Below, in pieces: positions 44,256-53,070 of a stretch of DNA of 53,178 bases. Below the pieces are notes generated by a model. The model did no database searches. It worked only from the letters and a program-made list of their open reading frames with translations, and was not told the DNA's origin. Every line of letters begins with the position of its first letter. Position 1 is the stretch's first letter. The stretch spans positions 1 through 53,178 of the forward strand of contig NZ_JACJQV010000192.1 of assembly GCF_014696875.1 (NCBI RefSeq), written 5' to 3'. The position numbers and the translations under genes were made by a program. Source of the DNA: Microcystis wesenbergii FACHB-1317 (GTDB lineage: Bacteria; Cyanobacteriota; Cyanobacteriia; Cyanobacteriales; Microcystaceae).

Positions 44256-44320
44256 CCACAGAGACACAGAGGACAGGGAGATTATTTGCCAATGTTATAA
44301 TTTGTACTCAATAATAAAGG
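44252..44320. repeat. Right direct repeat flanking the HigBA-like module
   Basis: This is the direct counterpart of 43445-43509. It starts at the antitoxin stop codon (TTAACCACAGAGACACAGAG) and includes AATGTTATAATTTGTACTCA. Confidence 0.6.
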
Positions 44321-44393
44321 TGTTCGCTTTTGGAACACAATATTTAAGATGGAATTAACGGGAAGACTCCATGAACGCTATAAAGCAAAAATC

Positions 44394-44762
44394 TTAAATT
44401 GGTAAAAGTCTAATCCGAAAAATACGATCTGTTACTGACACAATTGCTCCCGTCTTTAATGCTTTTGTACAATCTCGTAAAACTATAGTTAAACGCTGAT
44501 TAATTAGATTGTAGTTTTCATTGCCTAAACGGAATAGGATGACACTTGGTAAATTATCACCACTAATAGCGAGAAGTTGAGAAAAATCTAGATCGACAGT
44601 TAAAATTATCCGCTTTTCTCTTTTTGCTTTGGCAAGAATTTCCTGATCAGATAAAGTTTGTAAGCCTTCATCTCGAAGATGAACGACATCATAACCTTGT
44701 TCTCTTAACCATGAGACTGTACGCAGAGAAATCCCCATATCGGCTAGAAACTCTATCTCCAT
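44394..44762 (-). CDS. DUF5615 PIN-like toxin
   Basis: The 122-residue protein matches the DUF5615 group of PIN-like nucleases: EIEFLADMGISLRTVSWLREQGYDVVHLRDEG, then LAKAKREKRIILTVDLDFSQLL with the acidic TVDLDF motif. It overlaps the DUF433 gene by ten bases, the usual pairing for this module. RNA cleavage is presumed from the fold. Confidence 0.85.
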   Translation of the reverse strand: MEIEFLADMGISLRTVSWLREQGYDVVHLRDEGLQTLSDQEILAKAKREKRIILTVDLDFSQLLAISGDNLPSVILFRLGNENYNLINQRLTIVLRDCTKALKTGAIVSVTDRIFRIRLLPI

Positions 44763-45001
44763 TGCTCGATTAATTCAAAATGATGAACTTGTTCTCTGGC
44801 TAACCAAGAAGCATATAATAAACATTGGTGAATATCTTCTCTTTCTAGGTCAGGGTATTCCTCTAAGATTTCCTCTATCGGCTTTTCGTTAGCAAGTAGA
44901 TTAAGAATTAAAGAAACAGGAATACGCATTCCTCGAATACAGGCTTGACCTGCCATAATTTTGGAGTTAAAAGTAATTCGGTCTAATTGTTTTAAGGTCA
45001 T
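44753..45001 (-). CDS. DUF433 family antitoxin
   Basis: The 82-residue protein has the DUF433 signature: ITFNSKIMAGQACIRGMRIPVSLILNLLANEKPIEEILEEYPDLEREDIHQCLLYAS. It contains a winged-helix-like DNA-binding fold and is the first gene of the pair. It probably represses its own promoter in the AT-rich DNA just upstream (45002-45060). Confidence 0.87.
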   Translation of the reverse strand: MTLKQLDRITFNSKIMAGQACIRGMRIPVSLILNLLANEKPIEEILEEYPDLEREDIHQCLLYASWLAREQVHHFELIEQWR

Positions 45002-45184
45002 ATAGTTTCCAGAAATATGAAGATGATACCTGTGGTAATTTTATTATAGCTAATTCTATAGTTGCGAGCGGAAGTGGGAAATTACTCCTTCAGTCAGGGT
45101 GCAAAGCTTGTCTCCAACCCCATAGGGAAGATTAGAGAATGGTGAGGTTTTAAGTTGTAGTAGTATAGTATAACAAGTTAGACG

Positions 45185-45217
45185 AGAAAACGGGTTTTTT
45201 CAAAAAACCCGTTTTCT
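45185..45217. repeat. 33-nt perfect palindrome upstream of the TIR gene
   Basis: Two 16-base arms, AGAAAACGGGTTTTTT and its reverse complement, are separated by one base. A related palindrome lies at 47694-47726. A partial repeat (AACCGGTTTCTGAAATC) follows at about 45239-45255. In RNA it would form a strong hairpin before the TIR gene. Confidence 0.85.
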
Positions 45218-45269
45218 GAAATCAATAGTTTGAAAAAAACCGGTTTCTGAAATCTTAAAACTGAGAGCC

Positions 45270-46886
45270 ATGATTTTACCTAATCCAGACATATCATCCA
45301 CACCGCTCGATGTATTTATTTCTTACTCTCACCGGGATGAGAAACTGCGGGAAACTTTGGGACTTCACCTCGCGTCATTACAAAGACAGGGAGTGATTAA
45401 ATCATGGCACGATCGCAAAATTAGTGCTGGAACAGAGTGGAAACAAGCCATTGATGAAAATCTCAATTCAGCCGAGATTATTCTGTTGTTGATTAGTGAA
45501 AACTTTATCGCTTCTGACTACTGTTATGATCTTGAAATGGAACGGGCGATCGCACGCCATGATGCGGGGGAGGCGCGGGTGATTCCGATTATTTTGAAGC
45601 CGGTGGATTGGAGTGGTGCGCCTTTTGGTAAGTTGCAAGCTTTGCCAAAAAATGCCAAGCCTGTGACGACTTGGAGTAATCGGGGTGAGGCGTTTTTAAA
45701 TATTGCTAAGGGGATTCGCCACGCGGCAATGGAAATGGCGACAGTGTTAACTGATAAACAGCCTACTGTCTTGCCAGAGCCGCAACAATCCGCAAAAGCC
45801 ACTGAGATGCCAACGCAATCGGAACCCCTCAAGCCAACAGTTACTCCAGACAAGATACAACAGGAAATTAGCTTGGAATCTCCAGAAGGACAAGTTAGCA
45901 TTGACTCTCGCTTTTATATTACTTCCCCTTACGAAGAACGGTGCTATGAGGAAATTCAAAAGCCTGGCTCCCTGATTCGGATTAAATCGCCCCACAATAT
46001 GGGCAAATCGTCCCTGATGGCGAAGGTACTTGCCCAAGCATCTCAACTAGGCTATCGTGCGGTAACGATCGATCTGGAACAGACCAATCAAAAGTTCTTT
46101 GACGATCTCGACAAGTTCATGCAGTGGTTTTGTGCGTCGGTGGGTAAACCACTAGGAGTAAGGGTCAAGATTGAAGAGTATTGGGATGATATTTTTGGAG
46201 CGAACGATAACAGTACGGATTATTTTGAGAAGTATTTATTAGAGGGGGACGATCGCCCGTTAGTGTTGGCGATCGATAACTTTGATCGCATCTTTAAATA
46301 CGCAGATATCGAGACGGATTTATGCGGATTATTGCGCGGCTGGCATGAAAGTTCCAAGATTAAAAAACTGTGGCAGAAATTGCGGCTGATCATCGTCCAT
46401 TCTCAAGAGTCCTATGCCCAACGGGATATCAATCAATCGCCTTTTAATGTGGGGTTGCCCATCGAATTGGGAGAGTTTACGCCTGAACAGGTACAGGAGT
46501 TGGTAGCACGGCACGGATTAACTTGGACAGAGGGGGAACTCGAACAATTTATGGGGTTAATTGGAGGGCATCCCTACATGGTGCGCTCGGCACTCTATCA
46601 CATTGCAGCGGGGGATCTTTCTTTGGCGGAATTTTTGCGGACGGCTCCCACAGAAGCGGGAATTTACAGCGATTATCTGCGGGGACATCTGAAGACTTTG
46701 GAAGATTATCCTGAACTGGGGGCAGCCATGAAATTGGTTATTACTTCTGAAGTGCCGGTGCGTTTGCGGTCTGAGGAGTCGTTTAAACTGGATAGTATGG
46801 GATTAGTGGTGCGGGTTGATAATAATGTGAAACCTCGCTGTGATCTTTATCGTCGGTATTTTTGCGATCGCTTGGGAGGAAATTAA
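45270..46886 (+). CDS. TIR-domain protein with a C-terminal AAA-like (STAND-type) ATPase
   Basis: The 538-residue protein has an N-terminal TIR domain (about 12-157: LDVFISYSHRDEKLRETL, WHDRKISAGTEWKQAI, LLISENFIASDYCYDLEMERA). Acidic candidates E89 and E91 lie at the site where NAD-cleaving TIRs have their Glu. A linker rich in Pro and Gln leads to an AAA-like domain (about 200-538) with P-loop PHNMGKSS (K246) and a Walker B-like RPLVLAIDNFDRIF. LIGGHPYMVRSALYHIA follows, as in the AAA_35 group. TIR-NTPase fusions are common in bacterial immunity. The protein is soluble. Confidence 0.87.
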   Translation: MILPNPDISSTPLDVFISYSHRDEKLRETLGLHLASLQRQGVIKSWHDRKISAGTEWKQAIDENLNSAEIILLLISENFIASDYCYDLEMERAIARHDAGEARVIPIILKPVDWSGAPFGKLQALPKNAKPVTTWSNRGEAFLNIAKGIRHAAMEMATVLTDKQPTVLPEPQQSAKATEMPTQSEPLKPTVTPDKIQQEISLESPEGQVSIDSRFYITSPYEERCYEEIQKPGSLIRIKSPHNMGKSSLMAKVLAQASQLGYRAVTIDLEQTNQKFFDDLDKFMQWFCASVGKPLGVRVKIEEYWDDIFGANDNSTDYFEKYLLEGDDRPLVLAIDNFDRIFKYADIETDLCGLLRGWHESSKIKKLWQKLRLIIVHSQESYAQRDINQSPFNVGLPIELGEFTPEQVQELVARHGLTWTEGELEQFMGLIGGHPYMVRSALYHIAAGDLSLAEFLRTAPTEAGIYSDYLRGHLKTLEDYPELGAAMKLVITSEVPVRLRSEESFKLDSMGLVVRVDNNVKPRCDLYRRYFCDRLGGN

Positions 46887-46947
46887 ATAAAAACACTTTA
46901 CAGTCTATTGTCTATTTATCTAGTCGTTTATGCTAACTTAGTCCATT

Positions 46948-47364
46948 ATGCCCGCTCTCGATCTGTATCATAATGCTGCGAAGCAAGCCCTGATTAAAGA
47001 TGGGTGGACGATCACGCACGATCCGTTTCATCTCCGTTGGGGTCGAAAAGATATGTACGTCGATTTGGGGGCTAAAAAGCTAATATTAGCAGAGCGATTG
47101 GAGCAAAAAATTGCTGTAGAAGTTAAAAGCTTTCTGGGGGAATCAGAATTACAAGCCTGTCGTGATGCGATTGGACAGTTTGCGATCTATCGGGCTGTTT
47201 TGCGTCGTTCTTATCCTGATTATAAACTATATTTGGCGATTAGAGATGTGATTTATAATTCATTTTTTGAAGAGCCAATCGGACAAATTTTAATCGAAGA
47301 TGAAAATCTCAAGTTTATTGTTTTTGATGCTGAAAAGGAGGTCATTTCGCAATGGAAAAATTAG
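46948..47364 (+). CDS. xisH: XisH family protein, PD-(D/E)XK nuclease-like
   Basis: The 138-residue protein is a homologue of XisH, one of the factors needed for excision of the fdxN element in Anabaena. It starts MPALDLYHNAAKQALIKDGW. D39 (YVDLGAKK) and E58-x-K60 (IAVEVKSFLG) fit a PD-(D/E)XK nuclease core, followed by a Q-containing helix (IGQFAIYRAVL). XisH/XisI pairs are widespread in cyanobacteria without an fdxN element, so the role here is open. It overlaps xisI by 13 bases. Confidence 0.9.
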   Translation: MPALDLYHNAAKQALIKDGWTITHDPFHLRWGRKDMYVDLGAKKLILAERLEQKIAVEVKSFLGESELQACRDAIGQFAIYRAVLRRSYPDYKLYLAIRDVIYNSFFEEPIGQILIEDENLKFIVFDAEKEVISQWKN

Positions 47365-47687
47365 ATCAGTATCGTCATATTATTAAATCGGTTTTGATTC
47401 CTTATACTGAAATCCCTTATTCTCACGGCGAATTGATTTGTAAGCCGATTTTTGATGAAGTTCGAGATAGCTATCTTTTGATGACGCTCGGATGGGATCG
47501 CAAAACTCGCGTGCATGGCTGTTTAATTCATTTGGATATTATCAACGAGAAAATCTGGGTACAACGAGATGAAACCGAAGACGGAGTAACCCATGAGCTA
47601 GTGGCGGCGGGTGTTCCCCGGCAGGATATTGTCCTCGCTTTTCATCCGGCGGATGTACGCGGTTACACGGGCTACGCGATCGCCTAA
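47352..47687 (+). CDS. xisI: XisI family protein
   Basis: This 111-residue partner of XisH starts MEKLDQYRHIIKSVLIPYTEIPYSHGELICK. It includes DSYLLMTLGWDRKTRVHGCLIHLDII and ends with the family's VRGYTGYAIA motif. A strong AAGGAGG ribosome site (about 47335-47341) lies within xisH. Gene overlap and size match a two-protein module. Whether XisI restrains or targets XisH is unknown. Confidence 0.92.
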   Translation: MEKLDQYRHIIKSVLIPYTEIPYSHGELICKPIFDEVRDSYLLMTLGWDRKTRVHGCLIHLDIINEKIWVQRDETEDGVTHELVAAGVPRQDIVLAFHPADVRGYTGYAIA

Positions 47688-47693
47688 CCTCTT

Positions 47694-47726
47694 AGAAAAC
47701 GGGTTTCTTAAAGAAATCCGTTTTCT
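47694..47726. repeat. 33-nt palindrome between xisI and the CHAT gene
   Basis: The arms AGAAAACGGGTTTCTT and AAGAAATCCGTTTTCT pair with one mismatch around a single base. The outer ten bases equal those of 45185-45217. It starts a few bases after the xisI stop and could attenuate transcription into the next gene. Confidence 0.8.
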
Positions 47727-47755
47727 GGGACATATTTTTAGCAACTTGGTATCAG

Positions 47756-50700
47756 ATGACAAACCCAACTCCCTCGACTTCTTTTAACTACCAAGTAGGC
47801 GGGAGCTTACCTGCCGAATATCGTGGGTATGTAGAGCGACAGGCCGATCGCGAATTGTACGATCGCCTGAAATCAGGAGAATATTGTTTTGTCTTTAACT
47901 CGCGGCAGATGGGCAAGTCTAGTTTGCGGGTGCGGGTGATGCAGAAGTTAGCGGCAGAGGGGGTGGCTTGTGCGGTCATTGACCCGCAAACCCGGGGAAC
48001 CAGTTTGAGCGAGGATCAGTGGTATGCCGGAACCATAAAACGCTTGATCGATGATTTGCATTTACAAGAGAAAATCGATTTTTCGAGTTGGTGGAAGGAT
48101 CTGGCGGCTCAGTCGATTTCGGCGGTCGAACGCTTTACTTATTTTATCGATCGCGTATTGCTGGCAGAACTCTCGCAAGATGTCGTCATTTTTGTCGAAG
48201 AAATTGATAACCTGCTCAGTCTCAAGTTTGATACCGATGGTTTTTTCATTCTGATTCGCTCTTTCTTTGAGCGGCGGGCGGAAGATCTGCGTTATCGGCG
48301 GCTGACTTTTGCGTTTTTAGGGGTGGCAACACCTTCCGATCTGATTGTCAGTAAGCATAGTTTGGCGTTTAATATCGGTCGGGCGGTGGAGATGAGTGGC
48401 TTTCAACTCCAGGAAGCTCAACCGTTGATGCAGGGTTTGGTGGGCAAGGTGGACGATCCGCAGGCGGTGCTGCAAGCGGTGTTGTATTGGACGGGGGGAC
48501 AGCCGTTTTTGACGCAGCGGGTCTTGAATTTGGTAGTGCAGGAGGCAGATTTGCGCCTATCGCCCCCAGATTTGGTGGCGCAGGTGGTGACGAGCCAGCT
48601 TATCGATAATTGGGAGGCGCAGGACGTGCCGCCGCATTTGAAAACGATTCGAGACAGGATTTTACGCAGTGACGAACGGCTACGGGGGCGACTGCTAGGG
48701 ATTTATCAGCAAGTTTTGGATGCTGAACCCCCCCCTCTCTCATCCAGAAAGGAAGGGGGGATCATTGCCGATGAGAGCTACGAGCAACTGCAACTGCGGC
48801 TGACGGGTTTGGTGGTGAAGCGAGAGGGCAGGTTGAAAGTCTATAACCCCATCTACGCGCAGGTGTTTAATGGGCAGTGGGTGGCTCGCGCTTTGGCGGA
48901 TTTGCGTCCGGGGTTTTATGGGGAGGCGTTTAAGGCTTGGCAGGAGGCACAAGAAGAGCAGAAAGAGTCGTTTTTGTTGCGGGGACAGGCGTTGCGGGAG
49001 GCGGAGACTTGGGCAAAAGGAAAGCGCTTGAGTAAAGAAGATGAACGCTTTTTAGATGATAGCCAGGATGTCGAAAAACGGGATATGGAAAGGCGGTTGG
49101 CGGCGGAAACGGAAGCGAATCAGATTTTGACGGCGGCGAGGGAACAGGCGGAAACAGAATTAGAAACAGCGAACCAAGCATTATTAGAAACAAGGGAGGA
49201 ATCCGACAAAATCATCAAAAAAGCCAATCGACGGAATAAGCTTAGTTTGTTGGGGGCATTGGGAGCTATTGCCATTGCTGCTATTGCCGTTCCTATTTCG
49301 ATAAAGGCGGTAGATGATTTGAAAATAGCATGGCAGGATGTACAAGAAGCGGAGGGAGAAAAAAAACAACTTGAACAAGATAAAGACCAACTTAATAAGG
49401 ATAAAATCAGTCTCAATCGCAGTTTAGAGCAAACTAAAACTAACAAAAAGCAGGCAGACATAAACGCACAAAAAGCAAAACAGTTACAGCTAGAAGCAGA
49501 ACAGAAATTGAAACAAGTTAATCAAAATTTAGTTGCAGAAAAGAAGCACCTAAAGCAAGTTACTGAAATAGCTCAAGTCACTATCAAAGCAAAAGAACAA
49601 CAGGTTCAAGAAGTTGAGAAACAATTTACAGAAGCGACCAAAAACACACAAGATGCCCGAAACGAGTCCAAAATAGCAAGGGAAGAGAAACAGCAAGCAC
49701 AGACTCAACTATTAGAAGCACAGACTCAACTATCAGAAGCACAGACTCAACTCAATTCAGTGCTTGCTTCACTTAATGGAGTCAGAAATCAAGTCGGAGT
49801 AAGTGAAGCTGAACCTCTTTTACAACAGTCTTTAGCTATCAGGAAACAACAGTTAGGAGACAACCATCCTGATGTCGCTCAAAGTCTCAACAACCTAGCA
49901 GAACTTTACCTATCACAAGGAAGATACAGTGAAGCTGAACCTCTTTTACAACAGTCTTTAGCTATCAGGAAACAACAGTTAGGAGACAACCATCCTGATG
50001 TCGCTCAAAGTCTCAACAACCTAGCAGAACTTTACCTATCACAAGGAAGATACAGTGAAGCTGAACCTCTTTTACAACAGTCTTTAGCTATCAGGAAACA
50101 ACAGTTAGGAGACAACCATCCTGATGTCGCTCAAAGTCTCAACAACCTAGCAGAACTTTACCTATCACAAGGAAGATACAGTGAATCTAAACCTCTTTTA
50201 CAACAGTCTTTAGCTATCAGGAAACAACAGTTAGGAGACAACCATCCTGATGTCGCTCAAAGTCTCAACAACCTAGCAGAACTTTACCTATCCCAAGGAA
50301 GATACAGTGAAGCTGAACCCCTCTACAAACAAGCCTTAACTATCAGGAAACAACAATTAGGAGACAACCATCCCGATACCGCACAAAGTCTCAACAATTT
50401 GGCTGGACTTTACTGGTCTCAAGATGATATTCCTCAAGCAATTAATTATCTCAACCAAGGACTTGCAGTAGAAGAATACAACCTCTCAAAAAACCTGAAT
50501 ATTGGAGATGACAAGCAAAAACAAGATTATATGGCAAAGGTTTTAGGGACGACTAATTCGGTGATTTCCCTCAATCTTCAAGCTGCACCGAATAACCCAG
50601 AAGCAACCCGTCTTGCATTGAAAACTATCTTAGAACGCAAAGGACGAATTTTAGATGTTGCAACCAATAGCTTACAAATTCTCCGACAACGTACTGATGA

Positions 50701-52072
50701 CCTCGAAAGTCAACAATTATTAACTCAACTGATTGAAGTTCGGACTCAACTATCTAATCTGACTTTTAAAAAGCCTGATGATATCCCCTCACCAGAAATT
50801 TACCGTCAACAACTTAACGAAGTTACCGCAAAAGCAAAAGAAATAGAGGATAAAATCGGTCGTCGTAGTGCCAGATTTAGTAGCCTATCCCAACCCATTA
50901 CCCTCGAAGGTATTCAAAAGTTAATTCCTGCCAATGCTGCTTTAGTTGAAATAGTCCGCTATCGACCTTTTAATCCTAAAGCGCCTGAAAATAAACGCTA
51001 TGGCAATCCTCGTTATGCTGTTTATATTCTCTATCCCAATGGTGACATCAAAGCCAAGGATTTAGGGGAAGCTAAACCGATTGACGACAAATTAATTTAC
51101 TTCCGTGACAATCTTGCAGACGCACAAACTCCTCTCCCTCAACTACAAAAATCAGCGCGTAAACTTGATGAGACATTGATGCAGCCTATCCGTCAATTAT
51201 TAGGCAATACTAAAACAATTCTGCTTTCTCCTGACGCTGCACTTAATTTAATTCCTTTTGAAGCTTTAGTGGATAAAAATAATCAATACTTAGTGGAAAA
51301 TTATCATATTACTTACCTCACTTCTGGACGGGATTTACTGCGCCTTAAAGATAAATTTGCCAGTCAACAATCTCCGCTTATTGTAGCTGCTCCTTTCTAC
51401 AATAAAGCAGGAAAAAAAAGCACTATCACTCGTTCCATCTACCTGTCTGAGTTTACTTTTTCCGGTCTTCCGGGTACAGAGGAAGAAGCTAAAGCGATTA
51501 AAAATATCTTACCTCAAGCCACTGTTTTAACTGGTTCTCAAGCCACAGAAAACGCCGTCAAGCAAGTGAAAAAACCGAATATTCTCCACATCGCTACTCA
51601 TGGTTTTTTTATTAAACCAGAAAGGAATGTTATTGAGAATCCTTTATTGCGTTCTGGGTTAGTTTTAGCAGGAGTTACAATCGGTCAAAGTGCAGGAGAT
51701 GATGGGGTTCTCACGGCTTTGGAAATTACTGCACTCAATCTAGTGGGAACCAAATTAGTTGTCCTTTCTGCTTGCGATACGGGGAAAGGAGATATTAAAA
51801 TCGGTCAAGGAGTTTATGGATTGCGCCGCGCTTTAGTTATTGCAGGAAGTGAAAGCCAATTAATTAGCCTTTCGAAAGTATCTGATGATGCAACTAAAGA
51901 TTTAATGGTGGCCTATTATGGACGCTTACAAAAAGGAGAAGGACGCAGTGAAGCTTTACGGCAAATTCAACTAGGAATGCTCAAGAGTGAAAACTATCAA
52001 CATCCCTTCTACTGGGCAAGTTTTATTATTTCTGGTGATTGGACTCCGATGGAATTTAGTTCATCCCCATAA
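47756..52072 (+). CDS. AAA-like ATPase - coiled coil - TPR - CHAT caspase-like protein
   Basis: The 1438 residues contain an AAA_35-type ATPase domain (about 10-390, P-loop NSRQMGKSS with K54, Walker B-like [11 protein letters not shown]), a coiled coil, and one membrane helix (about 495-516). A long Lys/Gln/Glu-rich coiled coil (about 525-680) and five 42-residue TPR_10 units (about 683-892) follow. A linker leads to a CHAT protease domain (about 1120-1435) with the catalytic dyad in HIATHGFF (H1282) and [10 protein letters not shown] (C1340). CHAT proteases are caspase relatives used in programmed death and immunity. Four of the five TPR units are almost identical at DNA level. Confidence 0.92.
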   Translation: MTNPTPSTSFNYQVGGSLPAEYRGYVERQADRELYDRLKSGEYCFVFNSRQMGKSSLRVRVMQKLAAEGVACAVIDPQTRGTSLSEDQWYAGTIKRLIDDLHLQEKIDFSSWWKDLAAQSISAVERFTYFIDRVLLAELSQDVVIFVEEIDNLLSLKFDTDGFFILIRSFFERRAEDLRYRRLTFAFLGVATPSDLIVSKHSLAFNIGRAVEMSGFQLQEAQPLMQGLVGKVDDPQAVLQAVLYWTGGQPFLTQRVLNLVVQEADLRLSPPDLVAQVVTSQLIDNWEAQDVPPHLKTIRDRILRSDERLRGRLLGIYQQVLDAEPPPLSSRKEGGIIADESYEQLQLRLTGLVVKREGRLKVYNPIYAQVFNGQWVARALADLRPGFYGEAFKAWQEAQEEQKESFLLRGQALREAETWAKGKRLSKEDERFLDDSQDVEKRDMERRLAAETEANQILTAAREQAETELETANQALLETREESDKIIKKANRRNKLSLLGALGAIAIAAIAVPISIKAVDDLKIAWQDVQEAEGEKKQLEQDKDQLNKDKISLNRSLEQTKTNKKQADINAQKAKQLQLEAEQKLKQVNQNLVAEKKHLKQVTEIAQVTIKAKEQQVQEVEKQFTEATKNTQDARNESKIAREEKQQAQTQLLEAQTQLSEAQTQLNSVLASLNGVRNQVGVSEAEPLLQQSLAIRKQQLGDNHPDVAQSLNNLAELYLSQGRYSEAEPLLQQSLAIRKQQLGDNHPDVAQSLNNLAELYLSQGRYSEAEPLLQQSLAIRKQQLGDNHPDVAQSLNNLAELYLSQGRYSESKPLLQQSLAIRKQQLGDNHPDVAQSLNNLAELYLSQGRYSEAEPLYKQALTIRKQQLGDNHPDTAQSLNNLAGLYWSQDDIPQAINYLNQGLAVEEYNLSKNLNIGDDKQKQDYMAKVLGTTNSVISLNLQAAPNNPEATRLALKTILERKGRILDVATNSLQILRQRTDDLESQQLLTQLIEVRTQLSNLTFKKPDDIPSPEIYRQQLNEVTAKAKEIEDKIGRRSARFSSLSQPITLEGIQKLIPANAALVEIVRYRPFNPKAPENKRYGNPRYAVYILYPNGDIKAKDLGEAKPIDDKLIYFRDNLADAQTPLPQLQKSARKLDETLMQPIRQLLGNTKTILLSPDAALNLIPFEALVDKNNQYLVENYHITYLTSGRDLLRLKDKFASQQSPLIVAAPFYNKAGKKSTITRSIYLSEFTFSGLPGTEEEAKAIKNILPQATVLTGSQATENAVKQVKKPNILHIATHGFFIKPERNVIENPLLRSGLVLAGVTIGQSAGDDGVLTALEITALNLVGTKLVVLSACDTGKGDIKIGQGVYGLRRALVIAGSESQLISLSKVSDDATKDLMVAYYGRLQKGEGRSEALRQIQLGMLKSENYQHPFYWASFIISGDWTPMEFSSSP
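48728..48760. repeat. C-run/G-run palindrome inserted in frame in the CHAT gene
   Basis: A run of eight C and a run of six G flank a short Ser/Arg/Lys-coding core, giving [12 protein letters not shown] in the protein between two parts of the ATPase domain. It looks like a dispersed palindromic repeat that inserted without breaking the frame. Confidence 0.5.
49802..50431 (+). repeat. 126-bp tandem repeats encoding TPR units
   Basis: Units begin at 49802, 49928, 50054, 50180 and 50306. The first three are identical by eye; the fourth differs at a few bases (AGTGAATCTAAA at its start, one change near its end); the fifth is diverged. Each encodes one 42-residue TPR unit. Confidence 0.9.
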
Positions 52073-52218
52073 TAAATCAACATAAAATAGAAAAAATAAG
52101 TTAGTATCAATAAAATTAACAGTCAAGAAATAGTTCATAGTTGCGCTTCAGCGCACCGGATTATGACTAAAGTTCAACAACGAACCTAATTAAAGCCAAA
52201 CCTCAAGTGATTCAACCC

Positions 52219-53010
52219 ATGAATAAATTTCTCAAAATCTTTACCCCCATTTCCCTGATATTAATTACGGTAGGATTTCCGGCGGCGACTTTTAGCAACA
52301 CTGTTGGAGTTAACACGATTTTTCAGGTAAAAGGGAAAGTTACCGTTAAAAAACCACAATGGAAAAAACCCCTTCCTGCTTCTGTCGGACTTACCCTCAG
52401 TTTTGATGATAAGTTAGAAGTGGCAGCTAACGCTTCCGTTAAGGTTTATTGTAGTAATCTCAAGCAGTGGACGGTTAAAACAGGAAAGTATATTGTTTCT
52501 AGTGGCTGTCCTCGGGGAAATCCTGTGATTTCACTTCCCAATAGTAATAATACAACCCTCCGTCCAACAGGAAATAAAGAGAAAGTTTTAGCAAAATTAC
52601 CTTACCTAATTACTCCTCGTCAAACGAATATTATTACCAATCGTCCTTCACTGCGGTGGAATGCTGTTCCGGGTGCAACTAATTATACTATCAAAATAGA
52701 TGGGGTTAATTGGGAAACGCAGACAAATAAAACTCAAATAGTCTATCCTGGTGAACCTCCTCTGGAAGCAGGAAAGCGATATCGAGTAACCATAGAAGCT
52801 GATAATGGTGCGTCTTCTAGACGTGATGATGAAAACGTCGGGTTTACAGTATTAGATGAACAGAAGAAGAAAACGGTTTTAGATGCTGTTAAAGCTGTTC
52901 AACAGCAGCAATTATCCCCAGAGGAAGCAGGGTTAGTTTTAGCGCATCTTTATCGAGGTTATGGGTTGTATGGGGATGCGGTTGAGGTATTAGTGGGACT
53001 TAAACGCTAA
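52219..53010 (+). CDS. Secreted FecR/DUF928-like protein
   Basis: The ATG at 52219 gives 263 residues with a signal peptide (MNKFLKIFTPISLILITVGF, cleavage near ATFS). A FecR-like beta domain follows (about 30-105, VNTIFQVKGKVTVKKPQWKK and DDKLEVAANASVKVYC), then a fibronectin-like segment (TNRPSLRWNAVPGATNYTIKIDG) and a helical C-terminus (LSPEEAGLVLAHLYRGYGLYGDAVEVLVGL). An in-frame GTG at 52207 is less likely. It lies 146 bases after the CHAT gene and may be co-transcribed. Proteins of this type often neighbour CHAT-TPR genes in cyanobacteria. Confidence 0.72.
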   Translation: MNKFLKIFTPISLILITVGFPAATFSNTVGVNTIFQVKGKVTVKKPQWKKPLPASVGLTLSFDDKLEVAANASVKVYCSNLKQWTVKTGKYIVSSGCPRGNPVISLPNSNNTTLRPTGNKEKVLAKLPYLITPRQTNIITNRPSLRWNAVPGATNYTIKIDGVNWETQTNKTQIVYPGEPPLEAGKRYRVTIEADNGASSRRDDENVGFTVLDEQKKKTVLDAVKAVQQQQLSPEEAGLVLAHLYRGYGLYGDAVEVLVGLKR

Positions 53011-53070
53011 ATAAAGATCAAATCGAGTATAATCGTTAAAGAATAAGCACTTTACGTTGAAAGAGCAGCG

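Noticed and set aside
49120-49461. Minus-strand frames opposite the CHAT gene
   Set aside because: They are shadows of the Lys/Gln-rich coiled coil, giving Ser/Leu/Phe-rich nonsense.
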